Shown here: piece after piece, positions 29,301-37,200 of the stretch
Layout of the letters: each line of letters opens with the position of its first letter
Position numbering within the stretch: position 1 is the stretch's first letter
From: Diphasiastrum complanatum
Lineage: Eukaryota; Streptophyta; Lycopodiopsida; Lycopodiales; Lycopodiaceae
Direction: 5' to 3'
Length of the DNA stretch: 64,000 bases
Assembly (NCBI GenBank): GCA_029204225.1
Contig: CM055096.1
Location: 65,880,370 to 65,944,369, forward strand
Program-made: the position numbers and the translations under genes
The notes under the pieces: generated by a model
Told to the model about the DNA's origin: nothing
The model's database searches: none
Seen by the model: only the letters and a program-made list of their open reading frames with translations

Positions 29301-30320
29301 GCAGGATTGGATAGAACTCCTGGGGACAACTGCTCTCTTTACAGAATATGCAGAACTTTCCTGTAGAATGCAGGCAGTGATGCAATTCTTTTCTTCACAT
29401 TTATATCACTATAAAAGGAAGGTAGGTATGATGAAGTATTATGTAATAGTGCCTATGCTCCTATGTCGATAAGATACAAATATTACGAAATGATATCCGG
29501 TACCACGCAAAGAGCTGGCTAAGCCAAAACTAAAATTTAAAACCTAGAGTTGAAGATAAACTTCCTATCAAACTCATCAGAATAGCCAGGACGTGTTTGC
29601 CCATTGTTTCAGAATTCCTATTCTATCTGGAAAACTGGAGAATCACGCGAAAGAGAAAACGAAAAAAGTGAGACTTCCTGAGACTTGTGTTACCACTAAA
29701 AATTAATACGCACCTCAAAAAAGTAAGAGTCCTTTGAAGTATCGTCATCTTCAGAACCCGCAATAAGGACATCCAGTCCTCCTTTGTCCAAAACAATATC
29801 GAAGGAACCATCCGAAAACTAGAACAAACCAAACATGCAAGGGTGAATCTTTAAAGTATTTGGCCATCTCCTCAAACCTAAACAAATTCAAGTATCCGGC
29901 AACACTTATATCCAAGATGTCAATCAATAAAATCATGACGTTTTGTCCAAGAAACAGGAAAATGGATCGTACCTGCATTCTCGTCATATCCATCACTAGC
30001 CAACGCATGAATGGTCGTTTCCGAACATGCTTACGAAGCATCTCCGCCACTACCTTTCTGGAAAAGTCGATGTTGGTAATGTTCTTGAATCCTGCGTCGT
30101 AAATGTTAGCTGAGAGCTCGGAATTGCCACATGCTGGAACTAGCATGTGACTTGTTGCTTGTTGAGAAGAAAATAGCAAGCAGTGTCGAGCGAAGAGTGA
30201 TGATAGATGACACCACGCGGCATGGGCCTCAAAACTTTCACCCTTACGAGCCTCAAAGAACTCGTTCCAAAAACTTTCTTCTCTGAACGAACATTTTGGA
30301 GAAATATCTTGAATCGCCAT
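10311..30320 (-). CDS. METTL13: METTL13-like methyltransferase (eEF1A methyltransferase family), 17 exons
   Basis: Intact 742-residue protein, of similar length to plant and animal METTL13 (about 700-760). In animals this protein methylates eEF1A at its N terminus and at a lysine; cytosolic action on eEF1A here is inferred from homology. Exons, 5' to 3' on the minus strand: 30320-29973, 29818-29714, 28131-28065, 27975-27812, 27391-27128, 26918-26835, 26744-26697, 26500-26439, 26198-26150, 16959-16743, 14310-14189, 13610-13530, 13436-13362, 11392-11294, 11160-11060, 10788-10638, 10502-10311. All introns are GT-AG and phases match at every junction. The acceptor of exon 12 (AAAG) is the weakest. 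Residues 61-69 hold motif I (VPACGNSEL), 123-134 the family signature [12 protein letters not shown], 515-524 the second-domain loop [10 protein letters not shown], 538-543 VVELDP and 620-628 FIDTDSADP. The exon structure is my own reading; cDNA would settle the small exons 7-9. Confidence 0.93.
11393..13361 (-). other. Intron 13 of the METTL13-like gene
   Basis: A 1969-nt GT-AG intron. Apart from the TC tract at 11711-11761 it is AT-rich without a recognisable element. The stretch 12190-12480 has a leader- or LTR-like look but no partner copy in the window. Confidence 0.7.
11711..11761. repeat. (TC)n microsatellite in intron 13 of the METTL13-like gene
   Basis: About 25 uninterrupted TC units inside the 11393-13361 intron. 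In transcript sense it is (GA)n. Confidence 0.96.
14311..16742 (-). other. Intron 10 of the METTL13-like gene
   Basis: A 2432-nt GT-AG intron (phase 1) between exons 10 and 11. I see no transposable-element protein or tandem repeat in it. Confidence 0.7.
18805..19090 (+). repeat. Left LTR of the chimeric copia element
   Basis: Similar over about 280 bases to 23226-23550, sharing CACTTGGCCAAGTAGCTCACTCA, TACATGCATGTACATGA-type blocks, TTTTGGTGTTGTGAG and CTCCATAGCTA. It lacks the long TC run found in the right copy. Outer edges are uncertain by about 15 bases. Confidence 0.8.
19505..20735 (+). pseudogene. Copia gag-protease remnant
   Basis: Broken gag with [13 protein letters not shown] at its start, typical of the copia gag helical region. 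A CCHC zinc knuckle ([14 protein letters not shown]) lies at about 20151-20192, and an aspartic protease active site reads [14 protein letters not shown] at about 20326-20370, where copia normally has D-S-G. The segment ends in a GAG-pre-integrase-like LWHEE motif. Several stops and frame changes break it. It shares no reading frame with the gypsy part that follows. Confidence 0.8.
20740..22930 (+). pseudogene. Ty3/gypsy gag-protease-RT-RNase H remnant
   Basis: A gag fragment ([10 protein letters not shown]) at 20850 is followed by a protease-like segment ([16 protein letters not shown]) near 21220. Then comes a well-preserved gypsy reverse transcriptase: [35 protein letters not shown] and the catalytic [11 protein letters not shown] near 22100. 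RNase H follows, with [15 protein letters not shown] and [24 protein letters not shown] split over two frames. In-frame stops include TAA at 21007, TAG at 21271 and TAG-TGA at 22052-22057. No integrase follows; copia sequence resumes at about 22930. Confidence 0.9.
22930..23220 (+). pseudogene. Copia RNase H C-terminal tail
   Basis: The frame reads [20 protein letters not shown], then [16 protein letters not shown] and [15 protein letters not shown]. This is the characteristic copia RNase H end just before the 3' LTR. One internal stop replaces the usual Q or A before VVDIFTK. Confidence 0.88.
23226..23550 (+). repeat. Right LTR of the chimeric copia element, with internal (TC)n
   Basis: Matches 18805-19090 but carries an uninterrupted TC run of about 50 bases at 23331-23381, where the left copy has only CTCTTCTCTCTT. 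The unequal length shows microsatellite expansion or contraction after insertion. Confidence 0.8.
23560..24050 (+). repeat. LTR-like segment of a second gypsy element
   Basis: It ends just before a tRNA-iMet-type primer-binding site (TGGTATCAAAGA, 24051-24062), so its right part should be an LTR. The left edge is not visible and no second LTR copy was found. I infer a gypsy owner from the RT/RNase H remnant at 25012-25680. Confidence 0.5.
24051..24062 (+). other. Primer-binding site, tRNA-iMet type
   Basis: TGGTATCAAAGA closely matches the plant retrotransposon primer-binding site TGGTATCAGAGC, complementary to initiator tRNA-Met. Confidence 0.7.
24180..24800. repeat. Degenerate minisatellite in a retroelement leader
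   Basis: Repeated variants of TTCAGCTATATTTGGC, GCCCATTCAG and GTGCACTTCTTC, in units of roughly 45-60 bases, run from just after the primer-binding site to about 24800. The two long ORFs read across it (24237-24539 and 24284-24472) are low-complexity products of the repeat. Confidence 0.75.
25012..25680 (+). pseudogene. Gypsy RT connection and RNase H remnant
   Basis: The ORF reads [31 protein letters not shown] and [15 protein letters not shown], the gypsy segment after the RT palm. In shifted frames RNase H follows, with [29 protein letters not shown] and a closing [13 protein letters not shown]. Frameshifts and stops make it a pseudogene. It probably belongs with the LTR-like segment at 23560-24050. 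Confidence 0.88.
26150..30320 (-). CDS. METTL13: METTL13-like gene, exons 1-9: N-terminal methyltransferase domain and linker
   Basis: Exons 1-4 encode residues 1-228, a class I SAM-dependent methyltransferase fold. Motif I is at 61-69, the acidic residue after strand 2 is D85 in NIDFS, MDMTRMQ is at 110-116 and DKGGLD at 127-132. The strand-5 region [14 protein letters not shown] begins at 152. Exons 5-9 encode the middle region, including [15 protein letters not shown] (320-334) and the short exons 7 (48 nt), 8 (62 nt) and 9 (49 nt), all supported by family similarity. These nine exons are fairly compact; the longest intron here is intron 2 (28132-29713). The start at 30320 gives the usual short leader before the conserved W/FFEAR segment. 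Motif I reads PACGNS where the family normally has a glycine before the cysteine. Confidence 0.92.
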
Positions 30321-30370
30321 ATCAAATTCTCGAACATAAGACCATCTCTCTCTCCAACATTATCCTGAGA
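30321..30370 (-). promoter_or_regulatory. Upstream ATGs and short uORF before the METTL13-like start
   Basis: On the minus strand, just upstream of the main ATG, two in-frame ATGs open a 12-codon reading frame. It ends in TGA one base before the main ATG (TGATATGG). A further out-of-frame ATG (ATGTTCGAG) overlaps the main start. If transcription starts upstream of about 30360 these would affect initiation by leaky scanning or reinitiation. The transcription start cannot be placed from the sequence. Confidence 0.45.
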
Positions 30371-31430
30371 GTAACGTTTTATTTTTCGTATCCTTAACTG
30401 GCACACGCTCGCTTATGTTGAAAAAATAAACGATTTCCAAAATCGATATAAACAATAAGATTCTTATGATCGCAAAGTAGAGCATCGTAGGATGAAAGAA
30501 ATTGAAAGCATTTCCAAAATAGGACGTATCTGCAAACGAACGGGACCGTCTACAGTTTAACGTTACTTGCCTCACCGTCTAAAACGGTTGTTGATTGTCA
30601 TGCAACACTTTTGTGCGAAATTGTCACAAAAAAAAGCTTAGCTCTAGAACTTATCCAGTCAAACCTCGCAACTGTACTACGTGACCTTTTGAAGGCCTTG
30701 CGGACAAGGTTTACTTTCTATTTTGCAATCCAACATCTGGAACGTAAACGGCTGCTAAATCCATGCTCTGCCAAATTTCAAGGACAATCAGTCAACTAGG
30801 CAAGAGAATCTGACGGAGATCCTCCTTCACAGCAATTGTCAACCAATTTATACAGTTTTCATTTCCAGTATACGAAGGCAAGTGGCAACGTGAGCTTGTG
30901 TAAAAGTTTCAAACCATCTCCAAGATAGCTCCCGCGTGTGGGCCGATAACTAATATTTTACTTATCCACAGACTCAACGAAAGCTACCTGGTAGAGATGA
31001 TAGCTAATATTTTAGTGTTTTCGTCTTTCCGCCCACACATGACACAGACAAGGAATTGAATGCAGTTATTTAATGAAGCTCGAGCGGAATCAGTCTTGAC
31101 TCAAATGCGCACAGCACGCTAAAGCAAACTAGAATGTTCCGCCATCTCCAGATCACGTACGTGGAAGTTGAAGGAGGGTACGCTGCGCCTGACAATCAGG
31201 CAAATACCATGAAAATTTAGCTCTTCGTCTTCACAAAAAGGCAAGCAAGAATGCGCTCGCGATCATCGGATCGCAAAAAACTGTTCGCAAATATGGTGCC
31301 GCGCTGAACGTTTGCGGAGGCAGCAGCGGAAGCGCATCGTGGCGTCACTTGCCGCCACGAGGTTGGCGGAACGGGACAGCGTGGAGGTGACGCAGCCGTG
31401 ATCTAAAGCCCCCCCTTTTTTTTTCTATTA
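30371..31430. other. Upstream region of the METTL13-like gene
   Basis: Contains the presumed promoter on the minus strand. The part 31230-31400 is clearly GC- and CpG-rich compared with its surroundings, as in a gene-proximal region, but I cannot read a conserved exon in it. No canonical TATA box at a convincing distance was found. Confidence 0.4.
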
Positions 31431-31454
31431 ATATGGATCACTTTTATTACCATT

Positions 31455-31580
31455 ACTATACTGCTCATTCCTTACAAAGAACCGGCAAAGTCCCTCACTA
31501 TTTATATCACTCATTGCTTACGAAGATTCGGCAAAGTCCATCAGTGTATCACTCATTGCTTACAAAGAATTGGCAAAGTC
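31455..31580. repeat. Short tandem repeat, about 45-50-bp units, 3 copies
   Basis: Three variants of TCATTGCTTACAAAGAATCGGCAAAGTCC occur in a row. The same unit reappears at 35925-36260 on the far side of the non-LTR element. Confidence 0.8.
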
Positions 31581-31745
31581 CCCTAGAAGGACGGGGAGGA
31601 GATAGCTGCGGCATAGCCCGCCAGGCGAGCTTGCGCTAAGATGAGGTGGCAAGCGGCGGCGATTAGTTATAGTTTATGTGACAACGCAGGAGTTCGCTAC
31701 GAATTCTAGTGAAAATCTTTAGCTTCCATTGATCATGGATAGGAA

Positions 31746-32135
31746 CTATGCAAAAAGCAGGGTGTAGTGAGAGAGCATATTTAAGAAAAGCAAGTAGCAA
31801 TCGGATCTTTCCGCTAACTGGGAAAGCATCTGAGGCAGTGACGTGCGATTGTGGTGATCTGAGGCAAATTTCCGCTCTGGGATAGGTTCAGTAGGAGCAG
31901 CGAAGAGATTGGGCAGGAAATCGTGACTCGCTGGAGCCATATCAGAGTGTTTCCCAGTGTTTTTTGGGCAGCCAGCAAGTCGTCCAGTCTGAATTTCTGC
32001 TGCTTTCCTATCAGCGTTGTCTTGAGGCAGTAGGAATGCACATGTGATTTTGTAGTTCTTCTGGTTGTGGTAAAGTTTCAGGGAAATATCATAGCCATTG
32101 AAAAGTATGACCGCTTCCAAGAAGTAATTAGGCAC
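31746..32135 (-). CDS. Exon-like ORF of unknown function
   Basis: A 129-codon open frame on the minus strand. Just upstream is a plausible splice acceptor (TTGTTTACAG at about 32141-32150) with a pyrimidine tract and a branch-like CTGAT. The frame stays open from the acceptor through to its stop. The protein is mixed in composition, with no low-complexity bias, and contains YDISLKLYHNQKNYKITCAF. I do not recognise a family. It could be the last exon of a gene whose upstream intron was invaded by the adjacent non-LTR element, or a chance ORF. Confidence 0.35.
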   Translation of the reverse strand: MPNYFLEAVILFNGYDISLKLYHNQKNYKITCAFLLPQDNADRKAAEIQTGRLAGCPKNTGKHSDMAPASHDFLPNLFAAPTEPIPERKFASDHHNRTSLPQMLSQLAERSDCYLLFLNMLSHYTLLFA

Positions 32136-32171
32136 GTTTGCAGGCTGTAAACAAGCGCACCATCAGCAGTT

Positions 32172-33747
32172 CCAGCGGGGTAGAAGTGAACGAGTGCGAA
32201 AAGAGGACTAGCCAATCGGATCACCTTGATGAGTACCTCCTACAAACTGGATAGTGGAAAGATCTACAATGCGCACATGGTGACTGTAAAAGAGAGGAGT
32301 CTCAGTAGCATAGAACAACCGCACAAATGGGATAAGCTGAGCCAACTCGCCACCAGCCCCGCGCAGCTCTAGAAACAGAGTTAAAAGCATTGGAAACATC
32401 CACTTGGAGAACAACCCAGTCAGGATGGAGATCAAGGGTGGCACGCAAACCATGAATGACAGCTTCACAACCATCAGGAGTAGAGACGCCAAACTGATGA
32501 GGGGAGAGAAAAGAGACGAAAATATGTTGAAACTGAAAACAGATATAACGACTAACAAGAAGGAGGAGAACTTCGCCAATAGCGATGGGACGGACGCCAC
32601 CCGAGGCTTTAGACATGGCGATCAAACAAGACGCAGACAAAAGACGAGTGACAGAAGAAGAAATGTGACCAGAGGCGATAAAAGAGCAGACCTGAAAGAG
32701 TTGAACAAAGCCACTAGCAGAGTCCTCAGGTGGAAAGCAATCACGAAGGTGTTCATAGACCAAACCAGAGGGACCACCAACAGCAAGACGAGGACTACGA
32801 TGGAAGGCACGAGAGAAAGAATCACGATCAAGCACCAAGTCAACATCAGACACAAAGTCTTCCACAAACAAGGGAAGAATGCCTTCAGAAGTAGGATGCA
32901 GAGCTTGGAGAGCAGCAACAGTATCAGCAGAAGAGGGAGCTGGTGTGAGAGGAGCTAAAGCTCGAGCTGCACGAAATACTCACCAACTTGCCCAAGATGT
33001 AGGGTGCGACGAAGGCGACGGTGGAGAGGTGGGGCACCTTGAGGATGAGAGTCCTGCGAGTTGCGAGTAGCAAGTGCCTGACAGCGTGCAAAGTGTTCAT
33101 CATGAAGCGTTTCCCAGTCTCCCGATAGAAAGCGACGAAGGCGAGCACAAGTTTCTCTATGACCAGCATCCCCACCCCTCGGAGGAAGCACTAGACACAA
33201 AAGGGGAAAAAGAAGAAATAGATGCCAAGCCGCAATGTCAAAGGGTCAATAGCCAAGCGATCAAGAGGAAGGCGCATAGCAACTTGAATTTCACGACGGA
33301 GAGTGAGGGAAGCCTTGGACGAGGGAAGCCCAAGTGAAAAGCTCCAAGGACGTCAAGGGAAGAAATCCAAGACCAAGTTGAAGCAGAGGGCGAATGGGGT
33401 GCAGAAACAGGAGGGCGATCTTGAGACGACTGAAGCAGCGCAGGACAAGAATGTTGGTGACGGGCAAGACCTCCCCTAGGAGAGAAGAAATGACCACAAG
33501 CATGGCAAGGAACCCGTTCAGGGGGTTGAGAAGGCAATGCAACAAGGGTCCAAGGAGGCTCACAACCAAGCGAGGGGGCAACAATGCCATGGGAAGAGGT
33601 GAGCAAAGGAGGAACAGAGGGTGCTGTGGCAAGCGAGGAATCCAGCACATCTTGACGTGAACGAGGAGGGGAGTCAGGAGGGGGAGATACAGTTGAAGCA
33701 GGTCGTTTGAGACTGAGAGGACGAAGCAGGGAGATGTCCGAAGCCAT
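32172..33747 (-). pseudogene. Non-LTR element, 5' half: N-terminal zinc finger and RT fingers/palm
   Basis: Starts at an ATG at 33747 after a leader. A C2H2/CCHC-like finger (CHACGHFFSPRGGLARHQHSC) lies at residues about 81-101. After a frameshift come the spacer, then GGPSGLVYEHLRD, KASGGVRPIAIGEVLL (RT motifs 1-2), LQVDVSNAFNSVSR (motif A with catalytic D) and GGTHQGDPIG (motif B). An extra base right after the GDPIG codons causes an immediate stop; the shifted frame continues SPLFALVHF before similarity ends near 32180. At least three frames are used, so it is not functional. Confidence 0.87.
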
Positions 33748-34034
33748 GAGAACAACTGTACAAAGGGAACCCTGCGATGGACCACCTCACCAACTGAACT
33801 GAGATTTTTTTTATATTGTTTTTCTCTTCTTTTCTTTTTTTTCTTCACACGGAATGCCGTTAACCTCAATGGAGCCGTCGGCCGTTGTAAACCTTTTGCA
33901 ATAGATTCCGGAGAACTTGTCCAAACAAAAGCGCCCACCAAAACTCTACAAACCTCTGCTCGGTGTAGCAAGAAACTTATCGCTAGTCTGGCAGCCAACT
34001 GAACGCTTGAGTAGCATGTGCTTGAATGTAATCT
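33748..34034 (-). other. Leader of the inverted 5' half and inversion junction
   Basis: Read on the minus strand this precedes the element's ATG. It includes an A-rich stretch and should be 5' UTR. Its right edge abuts the 3' half at about 34035. A long minus-strand ORF (33291-34043) crosses it but overlaps the zinc-finger frame and has no conserved motif, so I do not call it. Confidence 0.5.
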
Positions 34035-35816
34035 GGTGCGCACTTCGAGCTTCTGTAGAGGCCTTTCCCTCCTGCTTATTTCCTTCGGTTGCTGATGACA
34101 CTCATATTGTTGGTCATACTCCTACGGTGTTCCTCGCATTTCATCATTTCTCTGAGCAGCTGGCTTCTCTTGGTTTGTCTATTCAACCCCGCAAGTGTTC
34201 AGTATGGTCTCCAACAGGTCTTCCCCCGGACTTTGTTCCTCCTCAAGGTTTCCTCACTCCTTCGGATGGCATTCGAGTTCTGGGTGTTCCTTTTGGGTTT
34301 GCTTCCTTTAACTCTGCTTTTCTTGGTGAGGCTCTCCAGGAGGATGTTGCTCATTCAGATCTGCTTCCCCAGTTGGGCGACACTCAGGTCGTGTTTGGCA
34401 TCTTGACGTCTTGCTTTATCCAGCGTCCTTCTTATCTGCTGTGGACTTTCCCCCCTACTCCGGACTTTTTGCATCTCCTCTCTTCCTTTGACAGCTCTCT
34501 TATGGATGTTCTTGGCCGCCTTTTGGGCCCTGGTTCTTTGGATGGTGTGGAGACCCTTTTAGCTCGGAACCAGGCTCGGTTACCCATTTCTTGTGGAGGT
34601 GTGGGTCTTCTCTCTACGGTTTCTTCTGCACCTGCAGCTTTTCTTGGGAGCTGGGCTCTTGTCACCCCTGCTTTGTCTTCTCGGTTCCTTTTTGGCTTTC
34701 GACCTCTCTTGGCGGATTGCATTGCTCATGTGGATAGCGGTTCTCTGCCTTTCCAGCACCTCCTCATCGCTACGTGAGAGCTCCTCCCCCTCTCTGCCCA
34801 AGCTTGTCTTCCTCCTTATGAGCAACTCCTCACTTTCAGTTCAGATCACCTGCAAGAGACCCTCTTGGAGCGCATGCACAAGCATACTCTTTCCAGCATG
34901 CTCTTTGAGGCTCCTTCGGCGTTGCATCGAGCTCGGCTTCTTTCTTGTGCGGGTCCTGGTGCCGGGGCTTGGCTGTTAGCTCGGCCTGTTATCCCTTCCT
35001 TCCGGTTGTCTTCAGCCATCTTCACCATTGCTCTTCGTCTTCGCTTGGGGCTTTCTCATCCTTCAGTCTTGGGTCTCTCCAGGTGTGTTTGTGGTCACCC
35101 TATTGATGCTCTTGCTATCCACCTCCTCTGTTGTCCTTCTGGGAGTGAGCGCACAGCTACGCATGATGTTGTCAGACTCTGCAGCGGCCGCTATAGCCAG
35201 AGATGGAGGATTCCATGTCCTCATAGAGCAGTCTCATGTCCTTCCTTCTTCCGCGTCCCACTCTTCCCGCAGGCGTGTTGACATTGTCCTCTCTCGGGAT
35301 GGTCTTCGTACTTTGACAGATGTTGTTGTTGCTGATCCCACGCGTGGTGACCTATTGCCTCGCTTTGCCTTCACACCAGGAGAAGCGGCAGACGTCGCAG
35401 CACAAGAGAAGGAAAAAAACTACTCTGACAGGCACCCCACTAATGCTTTCCTTCCTTTGGCTATTGAGACTTATGGCACCTTGCATCGACGCTTAGAGGA
35501 TTTTCTTTGCATGTGTTCTCATCAGGCGGCAGAGCGTCAAGGTATTCCTAGTTCTATTCTCGTGGCTTCCTTCAAACAATGTGTTTCCATTGCCCTGCAA
35601 CGTGCTCAGGCCCTATCTATTCTGCAACGGGCGATAGTGGCTGGGTCTGCTACATCTCATCTCCCTTCATTAGCCGACTCACCACCTCTTCACTTTCCGA
35701 TCTGCTGCAGTCAGTTGGCAGACTCCCACGGACATCATCATAGTTTATGCACTGTTATTTTTAATGCCAGGATTTGGATTAATCTTAGCTTTACTGCAAG
35801 CTTCGCTCTTGTTTGA
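34035..35816 (+). pseudogene. Non-LTR element, 3' half: RT motif C, thumb, CCHC and restriction-like endonuclease
   Basis: The frame begins ALRASVEAF and reaches motif C as ADDTHIVG at about 34095, where the family has (F/A)ADD. Next is LGLSIQPRKCSVW (motif D). There is one in-frame TGA at 34775-34777, after which the same frame continues to a CCHC-type finger, RCVCGHPIDALAIHLLCCP, at 35080-35140. A frameshift near 35165 leads into RRVDIVLSRDGLRTLTDVVV, which has the R/K-x-D ... D-x-V pattern of restriction-like endonucleases of R2-type elements. Coding ends at 35816. A 3' UTR follows, with AATAAA at about 35891. Confidence 0.87.
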
Positions 35817-35914
35817 GCCTACTTTTGTTTAAACTTCTCCTTCGGGGTGTATATATCTTTTTCATCAGTGTACCTACTACTTTTTCCTATGAATAAATGC
35901 ACCAAGGTGTTTGT

Positions 35915-37200
35915 TATCATTGTATCACTCATTGCTTACAAAGAATCGGCAAAATTCATCAACCATGCAAAGTCCATCAGTGTACTATTCATTGCTTACA
36001 AAGAATCGTCAAACTCCATCAACCATGCACTTGTGATTTGAATCTGATTGACCAATACTTAACAGTGTATAACATAAATAGTTTTCTAGATGATTGTACT
36101 ATTCACTATTTACAAAGAATCGGCAAAGTCCATCAACCATACACTTATGATTTGAATATGATCGACCAATACTTAATTGTGTATAACATAAATAGTTTTT
36201 TAGATGACTTGATGAGTAGTTATTGGCTCATTGTATTACTCATTCATTACAAAGAATCGGCAAATTCCATCAACCATGCCACTTGTGATTTGAATATGAT
36301 CGACTAATACTTAACCATTTATAACATAAATACTTTCTTCGATCACTTCATGAGTAGCTATCGATTGACTTTGCCAAACCTGGTTTTAGATGTGATCAAC
36401 CGATAATCAACCATTTTTGGCAAAATCCATCAACAGTGCAATTGTGATTTAGATATGCTTGACCAAAATTTAACAGTTTATAACATAAATAGATTCTTCA
36501 ATCACTTCCTGAGTAATTATCAACTAATTTTGCAAGTATTGATTTTAGATTTAATCGACCAATAAGCAAGCATTTTCAACAAACTCCATCAACCATGCAG
36601 TTGTGATTTAGATTTGATCAACCACTAGTTAACCATTTATAGCATACATAATTTCTTTTGATCACTACATAAGGCTATCAACCGATTTTGGAAGTATGGA
36701 CTTAAAATTTTATCGACCAATAATTAACCACTTATATAACATAAATCGTTTCTTTGATGACTTCATGAGTAGTTATCAACCAATTTGGCAAGTATCAATC
36801 TCAAATTTAATCGACCAATAATTAATGGTTATTACATAAATAGCTTATTTGATCACTTCAAGAGCAGTTATCGGCCAATTCTACAACCATTCATAAGTTG
36901 AATAGTTTCTTTGATTACTTCATGAGTAGTTTCTTCGAATACTTCATGAATGGCTCATGTGGTTACTTCGTGAATAATTTCTCTAGCCTCTAGAGGTCTA
37001 CAGTTTCTTTAAATTTGATCGACCAATAATTAATTGTGAATACTTTCTTCAATCACTTCTAGTTATCGGCCATTTTTGCAAGTATTGATTTTAAATTTAG
37101 TCAACCATTAATTAACTGTTTATAGCATAGATAGTTTCTTGGATCACTTCATATGAGTAGTTATCAACTGATTTTGCAAGCCATTTTTAACTTGAATAAT
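35915..37200. repeat. Degenerate tandem (satellite-like) array, units about 110-160 bp
   Basis: Successive units share CATCAACCATGCA, TTGTGATTTGAATATGATCGACCAATA, TTATAACATAAATAG and TTCATGAGTAGTTATCG. Unit starts (TTGTGATTT-type) fall near 36030, 36143, 36282, 36440 and 36600. The left units also carry TTGCTTACAAAGAATCGGCAAAGTCC, the motif seen at 31455-31580. Units decay to the right. Confidence 0.8.

Larger units (their letters stand above)
32172..35900 (+). mobile_element. RLE-type non-LTR retrotransposon with inverted 5' half
   Basis: Two halves of one element lie head to head. The 5' half is on the minus strand (33747 down to about 32172): zinc finger, RT motifs 1-2, motif A and motif B. 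The 3' half is on the plus strand (about 34035 to 35816): RT motif C, thumb, CCHC zinc finger and restriction-like endonuclease. Both inner breakpoints fall at nearly the same place in the element, between RT motifs B and C. That is the arrangement expected from twin priming. Each half has a few stops or frameshifts, so the copy is dead. The 5' half is nearly complete, including the presumed start codon. Confidence 0.88.

Noticed and set aside
28132-29713. A possible missing exon between exons 2 and 3 of the METTL13-like gene
   Set aside because: Exon 2 ends in SYFFE and exon 3 begins [11 protein letters not shown], which joins without a gap against the family, and phases match.
32404-32958. 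184-codon plus-strand ORF
   Set aside because: Antisense shadow of the RT region; composition is Arg/Lys/Thr-rich with no motif.
33291-34043. 250-codon minus-strand ORF over the leader and 5' part of the non-LTR element
   Set aside because: It overlaps the zinc-finger frame of the element, which has conserved residues; this frame has none.
35915-37200. Regularly spaced repeats as a CRISPR array
   Set aside because: Units are degenerate and contiguous, without unique spacers or cas genes, and the context is a plant genome.
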